A DNA stretch of 64,000 nt from DATGPD01 sp041398565 (GTDB lineage Bacteria > Planctomycetota > UBA1135 > UBA2386), in assembly GCA_041398565.1 (NCBI GenBank), contig JAWKUN010000005.1, forward strand, positions 1,054,001 through 1,118,000. Reading direction: 5' to 3'. The position numbers and the translations under genes were made by a program. This document shows positions 45,894-53,531 of the stretch, in pieces. The notes under the pieces are model-generated. The model saw nothing but the letters and a program-made list of their open reading frames with translations, was not told where the DNA came from and made no database searches. Position 1 is the first letter of the stretch; each line of letters opens with the position of its first letter.

Positions 45894-46245
45894 CGGACGA
45901 GCTCTCAGCCGGTCGGTGACCGCGGGGTTGCCCCGACCCCGCGAAAACGCCGCGGCCACGGCGTTCCTCGGTCGTGCGGTATGCACGTGCCGGCGAGGTC
46001 GAGGCCGACCGCCGGTCGCACCAGCCGCGGCGCCACGCGAGCCGCAGCGCGGATCGCGTCACGGCGGGCGACGACCCGCGACCGCGACGAAGTGCGTGAA
46101 ACTCTAGGCAGCGAGCCGTCTCGGGCAACCCGAATGCCGGGCCTCGTGTTCAACCGTCAACCGCCACTCCGTCGCCGCCGGAGGCGCTGGCCGACCGCGA
46201 CGTTTGCGGCCGGCCGCGATGCGCCGCGGGCTTGACGCGGACTCC
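45894..46245. other. promoter region of the etf operon
   Basis: These 352 bases lie upstream of etfB and downstream of the propeller gene stop. They hold the hairpin CGCGGGGT-TGCCCCG-ACCCCGCG at 45921-45943, which would be in the etfB 5' leader. I see no gene. Confidence 0.5.
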
Positions 46246-48519
46246 TCAATAGCGGTTGGCCTCGACGGCCCAGGTCATCTCCTTGCGCCAGACTTCGTTT
46301 CCGGCGCGGTCGAACTCGCGCACCATGCCGTTCTCGGCGACCAGAGTGTTGCCGTTCGGCAGCCGATCGGCGTCGCTCGGGTGGCTCAGGTTCTTGAGCT
46401 CGAACACCACTTGGCCGTCACGGTCCACCTCGATCACCTTCTTGGCCTCGCGCAGGGTGATGAGGGTGTTGCCGTTGGGCAGGCGGTCGGCGTCGTGCAC
46501 GAGCTTCATGTTGCGCAGCTCCCAGGCGATCTGACCGTCGCGGGTCACCTCGATCACCCGTTCGTGCAGGACGTCGGCGATGAGGGTGTTGCCGTTGGCG
46601 AGCCGGTCGCAGTCGAAAGGACGGATGTCGTTGGCGAACGACCACACGACCTTGCCGCCCTTGTCGACCTCGATGACGCGCCCGCCGAAGGTGTCAGCGA
46701 TGAGGGTGTTGCCGTTGGGCAAGCGGTCGGCGTCGTAGGGGTTCTTGAGGTCCTCGAACGACCACACCACCTTGCCGGCGCGCGTCACCTCCTGCACGCG
46801 GCTGACGCTGAACTCGGTGACCAGCAGGTTGCCGTTGTCGAGGCACTCCACGTCCCAGGCGCCGAACACGTCGTTCAGCACGAACACCTCGCGCCCCTTC
46901 TCGTCGACCTCGACGATCTTGTTGTCGGAGTAGTCGGCGATGATCGTGTAGCCCCAGGAGGCGCCGCCGCCCACCAGGAACTCGAGCGCGGTGAGCTGCG
47001 CCACCGGGACCACGGTGGCGACCGCCGGCGTGGCGACGCCGGGCAACGGCAGCACGAACGCCAGGTGCGACGCCGTCGCACCGACGATGTGGCCGAGCAC
47101 GCGGTCGCCGGTGCGCAGCGACAGGCGGCTGTACAGGGTCGTGTCGACCGCGCTGGTGGTCGGCCGCCGGAACAGGATTCCGGCCACCGAGGCGACCGGC
47201 AGGGTCTCCGGCTTCTGATCCTCACCGAGCACCACGAGGCCTTGCGCGGTCAAGCTCTGCACCGTCGCGTCGCGCAGTGCCTTGTCGGCCGTCCGGATGC
47301 GGTCGGTCTCCACCGAGCCGCCGATCAAGCGGTCGAGCTCGGGCGCGAAGAGGATGCCCTGCACCTGCGCGCGCGGCAGCGACATGTGCCCGAGGATCTC
47401 GTTGTCGACCTGCACGGTGTCGGCATCGATGCTCGTCACCGTACCGGTCACCAGGCTGCCCTGGTTCAGGAAGATGCGCGCGCTCGCTGGCTTGGCCAGC
47501 GGTGCGAACTGCACCTGTGCGACGACGCCGAACGGCGCCTCGAACACCGACATCCCGTCCACCGGGTCGAGCAGCGTCACCGCGTCGCCGATGAGGCCAC
47601 CGAAGCCGCTCTGCAGCAGGGTGTGCTCGTTGTCGTTGAGCGTGGCCTCGCAGGTCGGGCCGCCCTGTGCGGCGGGCAGCTGCAGCCCGGCGGCGGTAGA
47701 GATCAACGGGTCCTTCGCAGCCGCCAACCGCGCGACGATGTCGGCGCTTCCCTCTTGTCCGCGGACGATGCGCAGCACCTCGAGCATCTCGACGCGGCCG
47801 AGCTTGCCCTCGTCGATCAGCTTGGTCAGGGCGGCCTGCGCCGCCTGACGACCGCAGCGTGCCAGCGCCGCCAACGCCGCGGACCGGTGCGGGTTGCCCT
47901 CGGCCTCGACCTGCCGCACGAGCGGCGGCACCTCTGCTTCGGAGGCGTGCCGACCGAGCGCGCGCAGGGCGTGGTCGATGATGCTGCCGTCGGTGTGGCC
48001 GAGCGCGCTCACCAGCGCCTTGCGCAGGCTGTCGGTGGTCGGCATGTAGAGGCTGGTCAGCACGAACCCGCGCAGCAGCTTCACGCGCCGGTCGTCTTCT
48101 TCGGTGCCGCGCTGCTCGATCTGGTCGAGCACCCGCTGCACGCGGTCGCGCTCCTCGAGGGTCTCTGCGACCTGCGCGCGCTCGCGCAGCAGGTCGCGGG
48201 CGCGCCCACCGACTTCGATGAGCGTCCGCTCGGCCCGCTCGCGCTCGAGCCACCGCTCGTTGGTCAGGCCGTGCAGGAGGGTGCGGACCTTCACCAGGTA
48301 CTCGCGGTAGTCGCCGTGGACCGCCTGCTGCACCGAGGTCAGCGCCTGCTTCGTCGCGATCAGCTCGGCCACCTGCTCCAGGCGCGTGCGCCAGCTCTCG
48401 CTGAGGAACTTCTGCGTCTTCGCCTCCAGGGTCTCCACCGACCAGGTCTCCTGGGCCGGGAGAAGGCTGCTGGCGACGAGTACGGCGAGCACGCCGCTGG
48501 CGACGGAAGTTCGCATCAT
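46246..48519 (-). CDS. secreted HEAT plus beta-propeller repeat protein
   Basis: A 757-residue exported protein. The ATG at 48519 (or the next codon) starts a signal peptide (MMRTSVASGVLAVLVASSLL, cleavage near LPAQ). Residues about 60-280 are helical with HEAT-like repeats (SIIDHALRALGRHASEAEVP, RSAALAALARCGRQAAQAAL). Residues about 290-500 hold small beta modules. The last about 240 residues have five or six repeats of about 40 residues with the core DADRLPNGNTLIAD, then VIEVDKGGKVVWSF. These resemble NHL/arylsulfotransferase-type propeller blades, and the DNA underlying them is strongly repeated too. Function unknown; a carbohydrate- or protein-binding surface role is plausible. Confidence 0.7.
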   Translation of the reverse strand: MMRTSVASGVLAVLVASSLLPAQETWSVETLEAKTQKFLSESWRTRLEQVAELIATKQALTSVQQAVHGDYREYLVKVRTLLHGLTNERWLERERAERTLIEVGGRARDLLRERAQVAETLEERDRVQRVLDQIEQRGTEEDDRRVKLLRGFVLTSLYMPTTDSLRKALVSALGHTDGSIIDHALRALGRHASEAEVPPLVRQVEAEGNPHRSAALAALARCGRQAAQAALTKLIDEGKLGRVEMLEVLRIVRGQEGSADIVARLAAAKDPLISTAAGLQLPAAQGGPTCEATLNDNEHTLLQSGFGGLIGDAVTLLDPVDGMSVFEAPFGVVAQVQFAPLAKPASARIFLNQGSLVTGTVTSIDADTVQVDNEILGHMSLPRAQVQGILFAPELDRLIGGSVETDRIRTADKALRDATVQSLTAQGLVVLGEDQKPETLPVASVAGILFRRPTTSAVDTTLYSRLSLRTGDRVLGHIVGATASHLAFVLPLPGVATPAVATVVPVAQLTALEFLVGGGASWGYTIIADYSDNKIVEVDEKGREVFVLNDVFGAWDVECLDNGNLLVTEFSVSRVQEVTRAGKVVWSFEDLKNPYDADRLPNGNTLIADTFGGRVIEVDKGGKVVWSFANDIRPFDCDRLANGNTLIADVLHERVIEVTRDGQIAWELRNMKLVHDADRLPNGNTLITLREAKKVIEVDRDGQVVFELKNLSHPSDADRLPNGNTLVAENGMVREFDRAGNEVWRKEMTWAVEANRY
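46340..46740 (-). repeat. in-gene tandem DNA repeat of about 120 bases
   Basis: The core GGTGTTGCCGTTGGGCA recurs near 46345, 46464, 46584 and 46704 with few changes; a more diverged copy lies near 46825. Each unit encodes one propeller blade. The near identity of several copies suggests recent duplication or gene conversion. Confidence 0.75.
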
Positions 48520-48548
48520 CTGGGTCGAAGGCGTCGGCGGGGAGGTCC

Positions 48549-48622
48549 GAGCCCGAAGGGCTCGCGGTCGCGGGACGACCGTCAAGCAACGTTGGGCAAG
48601 GTAGCCGGCAGAGCCGGTTCCA
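48549..48622 (-). repeat. copy C of the dispersed palindromic repeat (long form)
   Basis: Three hairpins are seen: AGCCC-GAA-GGGCT (48550-48562), CGGTCG-CGGGA-CGACCG (about 48565-48581) and CCGGC-AGA-GCCGG (about 48605-48617). The order and sequences match copy D at 53375-53466. It lies just upstream of the propeller gene, between it and the decayed FAD oxidoreductase. Confidence 0.75.
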
Positions 48623-48640
48623 CGGGAGTCTAGCCCGGAC

Positions 48641-48880
48641 GTTTCGCGACCGCACACCGGGCAGCACGTGGATGCCGTCGCGCAAGTGGAGCGGATGGGT
48701 CGCGGCGAAACGCCGGCGCACGGCGTCGAGGCCGGATCAGGCGCGAAAGCCCGGGTAGTGCAGCAGGGTCAGCCCGGCGGCCAGCATCGGTCCGAGGCAG
48801 AAGCCGCTCGGCTGCGGCGCAGTGCGCAGCATCTGCAGTCGACACCGCCGCAGGCCGGCGCGTCGGCATCGATTCGATGC
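48641..48880 (-). pseudogene. remnant of an FAD-dependent oxidoreductase (aminophosphonate-associated type)
   Basis: Read on the minus strand, one frame gives CRLQMLRTAPQPSGF and then MLAAGLTLLHYPGFRA, ending in a TGA at 48737-48739. In a second frame immediately after comes LDAVRRRFAATHPLHLRDGI and HVLPG. Together they match the C-terminal part of the FAD oxidoreductase family TIGR03364 as I remember it (LQMLRT, GLTLxHY, then GIHV). The N-terminal FAD domain and the end are missing, and there is a frameshift. Upstream and downstream sequence is not protein-like. TIGR03364 proteins are usually encoded beside phosphonatase-like HAD proteins, and one is intact 400 bases away. I have not run a search; the identification rests on recognised motifs. 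Confidence 0.6.
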
Positions 48881-48948
48881 CCCGCCGTTTCTTCATTGCC
48901 TCTTGCCGACGGCAGCGCCGGCCGCTGGCATCCTTGCCCGATTCCAGG

Positions 48949-49257
48949 ATGCAATCGACCCGCGCACTCCTGCTCGAAGACGTCGGGACGCCGCCGCGCC
49001 TGCGGCCGATGCCTTGGCGCGACCCACGTGGGGGCGAAGATCGTCGCCCTGGCGATCGGAGCGCCAGGGCCGCGCGCGGCGTGCCCCTCGCCGTCGGCCA
49101 GCGCATCGTCTGGGCGGTGTGCGCCAGCTACGGCATCGGCCGACAGTCGTTCGGGGATGCAGTCGTCACGGCCGGCAGCCGCGCCTGGTTGCGAACCTCG
49201 GTTCGACCCGACTCGGCCGAACCCGGCGCGGTGCTGCCGCCACGGAGCCCACAGTGA
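48949..49257 (+). pseudogene. remnant of a zinc alcohol dehydrogenase (phosphonate-associated type)
   Basis: From the ATG at 48949 the frame reads MQSTRALLLEDVGTPPRLRP, then MPWRDPRGGE. This is a typical N-terminus of medium-chain dehydrogenases, in which GEVLVRI and the zinc-ligand CGVC would follow, but here the sequence jumps. Later in the same frame comes GVPLAVGQRIVWAVCASYG, equivalent to the VGdRV and structural-zinc loop, again without the expected Cys cluster. The frame stops at a TGA (49255-49257) that overlaps the HAD start (GTGA). About 300 codons of a normal enzyme are missing. It therefore looks like a gene reduced by deletions, leaving a coupled stub. Family TIGR03366 is the likely source, by position. 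Confidence 0.55.
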
Positions 49258-49937
49258 ACCGTTCGCTCGATCTCTTCGTCTTCGACCTCGCCGGCACCAC
49301 CGTCGTCGACGACGACCACGTTCTGCGCGCCTTCGAGCGCACGGCCGCCGCGCACGGTATCGCCACCGATCGTCTGCGCCTCAAGCCGCGCATGGGTTGG
49401 CACAAGCTGCGTGTGTTCGAGACGCTGCTCGCCGAGGTAGGCCGTGCGACCGATGCGGCACCGGCGATGGCCGAGCGGTTCGAGCGCGAGTTCGCTGCGG
49501 TCGTCGCTGACGCGCCGCTGCGGCCCACTGCCGGTGCGGTCGCCGCCATCCGCGGTTTCGCCGAGGCCGGGGTCAAGGTGGCGTTCAACACCGGCTTCGC
49601 GCGCAACACCGCCGACCTGGTGCTGCGTGCGGTCGGCTGGCAGCACCTGCCGAGCGTGGCCTCCGACGAGGTCGCGCACGGTCGTCCGGCTCCGGATCTG
49701 ATCCTCGCCGCCATGGCACGCGCGGCCGTGACCGATCCTCGTCGCGTCGGCGTCGCCGGCGACACGCCGTCGGATCTCGAGGCCGGCACCGCCGCCGGCT
49801 GCCGTTTCGTCGTCGGCGTGGGTCATGGCACGCACACGCTCGAAGAACTGCGTCGCTGCAAGCACACGCATTTGCTGCCGACTCTGGAGGGCTTGCTGCC
49901 GCTGATCCTCGACGACCCGACCGAGCAAGACGCGTGA
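49254..49937 (+). CDS. phosphonatase-like HAD hydrolase
   Basis: A 227-residue HAD hydrolase. Motif I is LFVFDLAGTTVVDDD (nucleophile Asp11, and AGT rather than DGT as in phosphonoacetaldehyde hydrolases), motif II FNTGFARNT, motif III near HGRPAPDLI, and motif IV VGVAGDTPSDLEAG. The start is a GTG at 49254 overlapping the stop of the upstream ADH remnant. Layout and motif I place it with the TIGR03351 family (PhnX-like), proposed to cleave the C-P bond of a phosphonate breakdown intermediate. The gene is intact, but its expected partners, an alcohol dehydrogenase and an FAD oxidoreductase, are only remnants here. Whether it still has a substrate in this organism is open. Confidence 0.8.
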   Translation: MNRSLDLFVFDLAGTTVVDDDHVLRAFERTAAAHGIATDRLRLKPRMGWHKLRVFETLLAEVGRATDAAPAMAERFEREFAAVVADAPLRPTAGAVAAIRGFAEAGVKVAFNTGFARNTADLVLRAVGWQHLPSVASDEVAHGRPAPDLILAAMARAAVTDPRRVGVAGDTPSDLEAGTAAGCRFVVGVGHGTHTLEELRRCKHTHLLPTLEGLLPLILDDPTEQDA

Positions 49938-49998
49938 GACGCGACCCGACGATCGAGGACGCTGCCGCGCCTGATCCCGTCGCCGGTCGTGCGCCTGG

Positions 49999-50802
49999 TC
50001 AGTCGCGCGTCGACCGCCGCACGCGGGTGCGTGGGCGCTCGGGCCGCTCGGCGCTGACCATGTAGGTGCGGCTGCGCTCGTCGCGTCGAAGCGTCACGAC
50101 CCCCGCCTTCTGCGCGTCTTCGAGAAGCTCGCTGAAGCTGCCGTAGCCCAGCGCAGCCTCGCTGAATGCGGGGCGCTTGCGCTTCATCGTGTCCTTCACC
50201 AGCGAGGCCTGGATGACCTCGAAGTTCTCGCGCTGCAGGGCGCGCACCGTCTCCGCCAGCAGCCGGAACACTTCGTCGACGTCGAGCGAGGTCTCGTCGC
50301 CGTCCGCGGCTGCCGGCGCCGAGCGCAGCAGGTCCTCGTAGTAGATGAACTCGTCGCAGCCGTTGGCCAGCAGCGGCGAGGTCGACGCCTTCATGCCGAG
50401 ACCGATGACGTGGCGGCCGTTCTCCTTCAGCTTCGACACCAGCGGCGAGAAGTCGCTGTCGCCCGACACGATCACGAAGGTGTCGATGTGTTCCTTGCTC
50501 CAGCTCAGGTCCATCGCGTCGACGACGAGGCGGATGTCGGCCGAGTTCTTGCCGCTGGCCGTGCGCCGCGGGATCTCGATGAGCTCGATGCCGTTTTCGT
50601 GCAAGGTGGTGGTGTGCGGGCGGAAGCGGTGCCAGTCGGCGTAGGCGATCTTGACGATCACCTTGCCCTTCTCGAGCAGGCGATCGAGCACGCGCCGCAC
50701 GTCGAAAGGCGCGTTGCTGCTGAGGCCGAGGGCGATGTTCTCGAAGTCGATGAACACCGCGAGCTGGTGTTGTGGAGTCGACGACTGCGCTGGGGTGGCC
50801 AT
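49999..50802 (-). CDS. NYN-LOTUS (OST-HTH) domain protein
   Basis: A 267-residue protein. Residues about 12-160 form a NYN/PIN-like nuclease domain (LabA/DUF88): Asp19 in AVFIDFENIA, the Asp in VVDAMDLSW, and the Asp pair in IVSGDSDFSPLV, followed by GLGMKASTSPLLANGCDEF. Residues about 185-255 are an OST-HTH/LOTUS domain (VIQASLVKDTMKRKRPAF, YGSFSELLEDAQKAGVVTL). Bacterial NYN-LOTUS proteins are thought to bind and cut RNA. The Arg-rich tail (RPERPRTRVRRSTRD) supports nucleic-acid binding. The start ATG at 50802 is preferred over an upstream in-frame extension without features. It is divergent from a secreted protein gene. Confidence 0.85.
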   Translation of the reverse strand: MATPAQSSTPQHQLAVFIDFENIALGLSSNAPFDVRRVLDRLLEKGKVIVKIAYADWHRFRPHTTTLHENGIELIEIPRRTASGKNSADIRLVVDAMDLSWSKEHIDTFVIVSGDSDFSPLVSKLKENGRHVIGLGMKASTSPLLANGCDEFIYYEDLLRSAPAAADGDETSLDVDEVFRLLAETVRALQRENFEVIQASLVKDTMKRKRPAFSEAALGYGSFSELLEDAQKAGVVTLRRDERSRTYMVSAERPERPRTRVRRSTRD

Positions 50803-51122
50803 GACGAGAACGGGTCGCCGGCACCGATGAGGAAGTTGTGCCGGCCGTGTACGGCAGGAAGGATGCGGAGGCACGACGAGGGAGTCAAGGAACCTCGCGA
50901 AACGGGCATTCGGCCGCGGTCGACGCTCGCATTGTGGACGCGTCGGAGAGGCTCGCGTCCGGATTGCGAGCGGTGTCGCCATCGCTTGCGACCGTGCGGC
51001 GACCCTGGGGTTTTCCGGCCCTGGCCGTCGGAGCGGCAGCTGGCATGGTACCGCGCCCGAACGAGCACCGACTTCCCCGTGTCGTGCTCCGTCCACGCAC
51101 CAACTCCTCTGCTTCGACTCCC
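50803..51122. other. divergent intergenic region
   Basis: These 320 bases lie between the NYN-LOTUS gene and a secreted DNRLRE protein gene. I see no RNA gene or repeat; it should hold both promoters. Confidence 0.4.
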
Positions 51123-52190
51123 ATGCATCGACTCGCTCTCACCATGTCCCTCGCGCTCGCGGGCACCGCAGCCGCGCAGAACCGCACCGTCACCGTCGGC
51201 TCGGCCAAGGACAACACCCTGTACTTCTCCAATACCGGAGCGCTCAGCAACGGCGCTGGCACGCGCATGTTCTGCGGCAACACCGGTCTGATCACCAACG
51301 GTGAGACGAGGCGTGGACTGATCGCTTTCGATCCGCGCTCGATTCCGCGCCATTCGACCATCGTGTCGGTGACCCTCAGCATGACGATGGTGCAGGGCAA
51401 CATCACGGGCCAGGCCGTCACGCTGCATCGTGTCAGCGCCGACTGGGGCGAGGGTACGTCGGTCGCCGGCTCGGGCGAAGGCGGTGGCGCGCCGGCCACG
51501 GCGGGCGACGCCACCTGGTTGCACACGCGCTTCCCGAACGCCATGTGGCAGGCCGCGGGCGGCGACTTCGTCGCGGCGGCGAGCGGCAGCACGACGGTCA
51601 GCGCGCTCGGCGTGCAGACCTGGGCGTCGACGCCGCAGATGGTGGCCGACGTGCAGGCTTGGCTCGACAATCCGACCCTGAACGCCGGCTGGATGCTGCG
51701 CACGGTCGAGACCGGCCAGAACACGGCGATGGCGTTCTCCACCAAGGAGACGCTGACGCCAGCGGACGCGCCGGCCCTGACGATCGTCTACACGCCGCCG
51801 GTGGCGAGCGTGACGTCGAGCGGCACTGGCTGCGCCCAAGGGGGCTCCAGCCCGCTGGCGATGGCTGCCGTCGGTCTGCCACAGGTCGGCAACGCCAACT
51901 TCGGCTTCAACGTCACCGGCGGGCCGGCCGGCGGTCCCGGCGTCGTCGCCGCCGCGCTCGACCTGTCGCCGGTGCCGCTGCCCCTCAACGCGAGCTGCTT
52001 CCTCTACATCAACCCGCTCAGCTTCCTGCTGTCCCTGCCCGCGGCACCGACGCCGACGCTGGTCACCTTCCCCATTCCCGGCAACCAAGGCTTGCTCGGC
52101 CTCGACCTGGCATTGCAGGCCGTGTACGTGAACCCGACGACCTTGCAGCTCGCCAGCTCGAACGCGGCGGCGATCGTCGTGGGGACGTAG
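51123..52190 (+). CDS. secreted DNRLRE-domain protein
   Basis: A 355-residue exported protein. The ATG at 51123 starts a signal peptide (MHRLALTMSLALAGTAAAQ). Residues about 20-220 match a DNRLRE-type domain: TVTVGSAKDNTLYFSNTG, GLIAFDPRSIPRHSTIVSV, LHRVSADWGEGTS, DATWLHTRFPNAMWQAAGGD and TIVYTPPV at its end. The last about 130 residues are the shared Planctomycete-type C-terminal domain (GTGCAQGGSSPLAM, LPLNASCFLYINP, GLLGLDLALQAVYVNP, ASSNAAAIVVG). DNRLRE domains occur on surface and carbohydrate-associated proteins. Function unknown. Confidence 0.7.
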   Translation: MHRLALTMSLALAGTAAAQNRTVTVGSAKDNTLYFSNTGALSNGAGTRMFCGNTGLITNGETRRGLIAFDPRSIPRHSTIVSVTLSMTMVQGNITGQAVTLHRVSADWGEGTSVAGSGEGGGAPATAGDATWLHTRFPNAMWQAAGGDFVAAASGSTTVSALGVQTWASTPQMVADVQAWLDNPTLNAGWMLRTVETGQNTAMAFSTKETLTPADAPALTIVYTPPVASVTSSGTGCAQGGSSPLAMAAVGLPQVGNANFGFNVTGGPAGGPGVVAAALDLSPVPLPLNASCFLYINPLSFLLSLPAAPTPTLVTFPIPGNQGLLGLDLALQAVYVNPTTLQLASSNAAAIVVGT

Positions 52191-52409
52191 GCATCGCTCG
52201 TTGGGGTCGGCCGACGGCGCAGACGTCGCGGCGCCGGCTCCTCGTACCGGGAGCCTGTTCGGGCGAGTCTGCGGCCTGCGCCGCGGTCTGAGGCTCCGTG
52301 CGTCGGCTGCGTTCGGCTGCGACGACTCCGCCCCGGCGACCCGCGTACCGAACGCACCGACGCCCGAGGGATGCACGGTTCGGCGCCAGGCGCTAGCCTC
52401 GCCGGCGGC

Positions 52410-53375
52410 ATGTTCGGTTCCCGACGCCCGCTCGACCTCCCGCGAAAGCGCCTGCCGTGGCTCGACGCGCTGCGCTACCACGTCGAGGACTACGTGCGCG
52501 CGCTGCCGCTCGCCCAGCGCGAGCGGTTCGCCCTGCGGGCACGTCTGTTCCAGTGGATGCTGCACGGCTACGCCGTGCTCGAACAGGCGGTGGAGCCGGA
52601 GCTGATCGACGCCCTGCTGGCCGACGTCGACGAGATCCTCGCCGACCCGCGCCACCACTCCTCGCTGGTGCTCAGCAACAAGCACGACCACGTGCCGGTG
52701 CGCGACGTCGACTCGCGCGACTTCTACGGCCAGCACATGCGCTTCGTCGACTTGCACCAGGCGTCGATCGCCGGCAAGAAGGTGTCGCTGCACCCGCGGG
52801 TGATCGAGTTCGTCCGGCACCTGTTCCGCACCGAAGTGGTGATGATGCAGTCGCTGACCTTCCTCGAGGGCAGTGAGCAGCTCATCCACCAGGATCACGC
52901 CTACGTGCACTCGGGCAATCCCGCGCACCTGTGTGCGGCGTGGGTGGCGCTCGAGGACATCGACCCGCGCTCGGGACCACTGTCCTACGTGCCGGGATCG
53001 CACGCGGTGCCGATGTTCGACTGGGGCAACGGGCTGCTGCGGCGGGGCGGGTCGACGGCGAGCGACCAGGACTTCGCCGCGCACATCGAACGCGAGTGCG
53101 CGGCCGCGGGCCTGGAGCGGCTGACGTTCTGCCCGCGCAAGGGCGACGTGTTCGTATGGCACGGTGCGCTGGCGCACGGCGGCACCCCGGTCGCGGAGCG
53201 CGGGCGGACGCGCAGGGCGCACGTGACGCACTATTCGCAAGCACGCACGTTTCGCCGGCACTACCGCGATCGCAGCAAGCGGCCGGTGGTCGAGAGAATC
53301 GGCGGCGGCCTCGTCTACCACGATCCGACCGACCCGGCGAACGAGAATCGCCTGCAGCGCGGCGCGCGGTTCTGA
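52410..53375 (+). CDS. phytanoyl-CoA dioxygenase-like Fe(II)/2-oxoglutarate oxygenase
   Basis: A 321-residue oxygenase of the PhyH family. The jelly-roll core has the iron triad His160-x-Asp162 in LIHQDHAYV and a distal His in WHGALAHGG (about 257). ALEDIDPRSGPLSYVPGSH is the family's hallmark segment. It would hydroxylate an unknown substrate with O2 and 2-oxoglutarate. The start ATG at 52410 gives a basic N-terminus. It is complete. It is followed at once by a palindromic repeat and is convergent with the kinase-WD40 gene. Confidence 0.85.
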   Translation: MFGSRRPLDLPRKRLPWLDALRYHVEDYVRALPLAQRERFALRARLFQWMLHGYAVLEQAVEPELIDALLADVDEILADPRHHSSLVLSNKHDHVPVRDVDSRDFYGQHMRFVDLHQASIAGKKVSLHPRVIEFVRHLFRTEVVMMQSLTFLEGSEQLIHQDHAYVHSGNPAHLCAAWVALEDIDPRSGPLSYVPGSHAVPMFDWGNGLLRRGGSTASDQDFAAHIERECAAAGLERLTFCPRKGDVFVWHGALAHGGTPVAERGRTRRAHVTHYSQARTFRRHYRDRSKRPVVERIGGGLVYHDPTDPANENRLQRGARF

Positions 53376-53466
53376 AGCCCGAAGGGCTGGCGGTCGCAAG
53401 CGCGACCGTCAGCAACGCCGAGCAAGGAAGCGGCACAGCCGTTTCCTCGGGAGCTCGAAGCCCGGG
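53375..53466 (-). repeat. copy D of the dispersed palindromic repeat (long form)
   Basis: It begins at the stop codon of the oxygenase gene. It has AGCCC-GAA-GGGCT, GCGGTCGC-AAGC-GCGACCGT and CGGC-ACA-GCCG hairpins with AGCAACGCCGAGCAAGGAAG between the last two. It is bounded by the 8-base direct repeat GAAGCCCG. The minus-strand reading matches copies A, B and C. Confidence 0.8.
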
Positions 53467-53531
53467 GGGCGTGGCGTCGCTGCCCGGCCGAGACTTCGGT
53501 CGATGTGGCGTCGAACTCGCGACCCCCTCTC

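Noticed and set aside
46204..48633. Plus-strand frame with repeated HLDHLLGLAQGDEGVAVGQA-like units
   Set aside because: The repeats are the antisense image of the propeller blades on the minus strand; no signal peptide or domain supports it.
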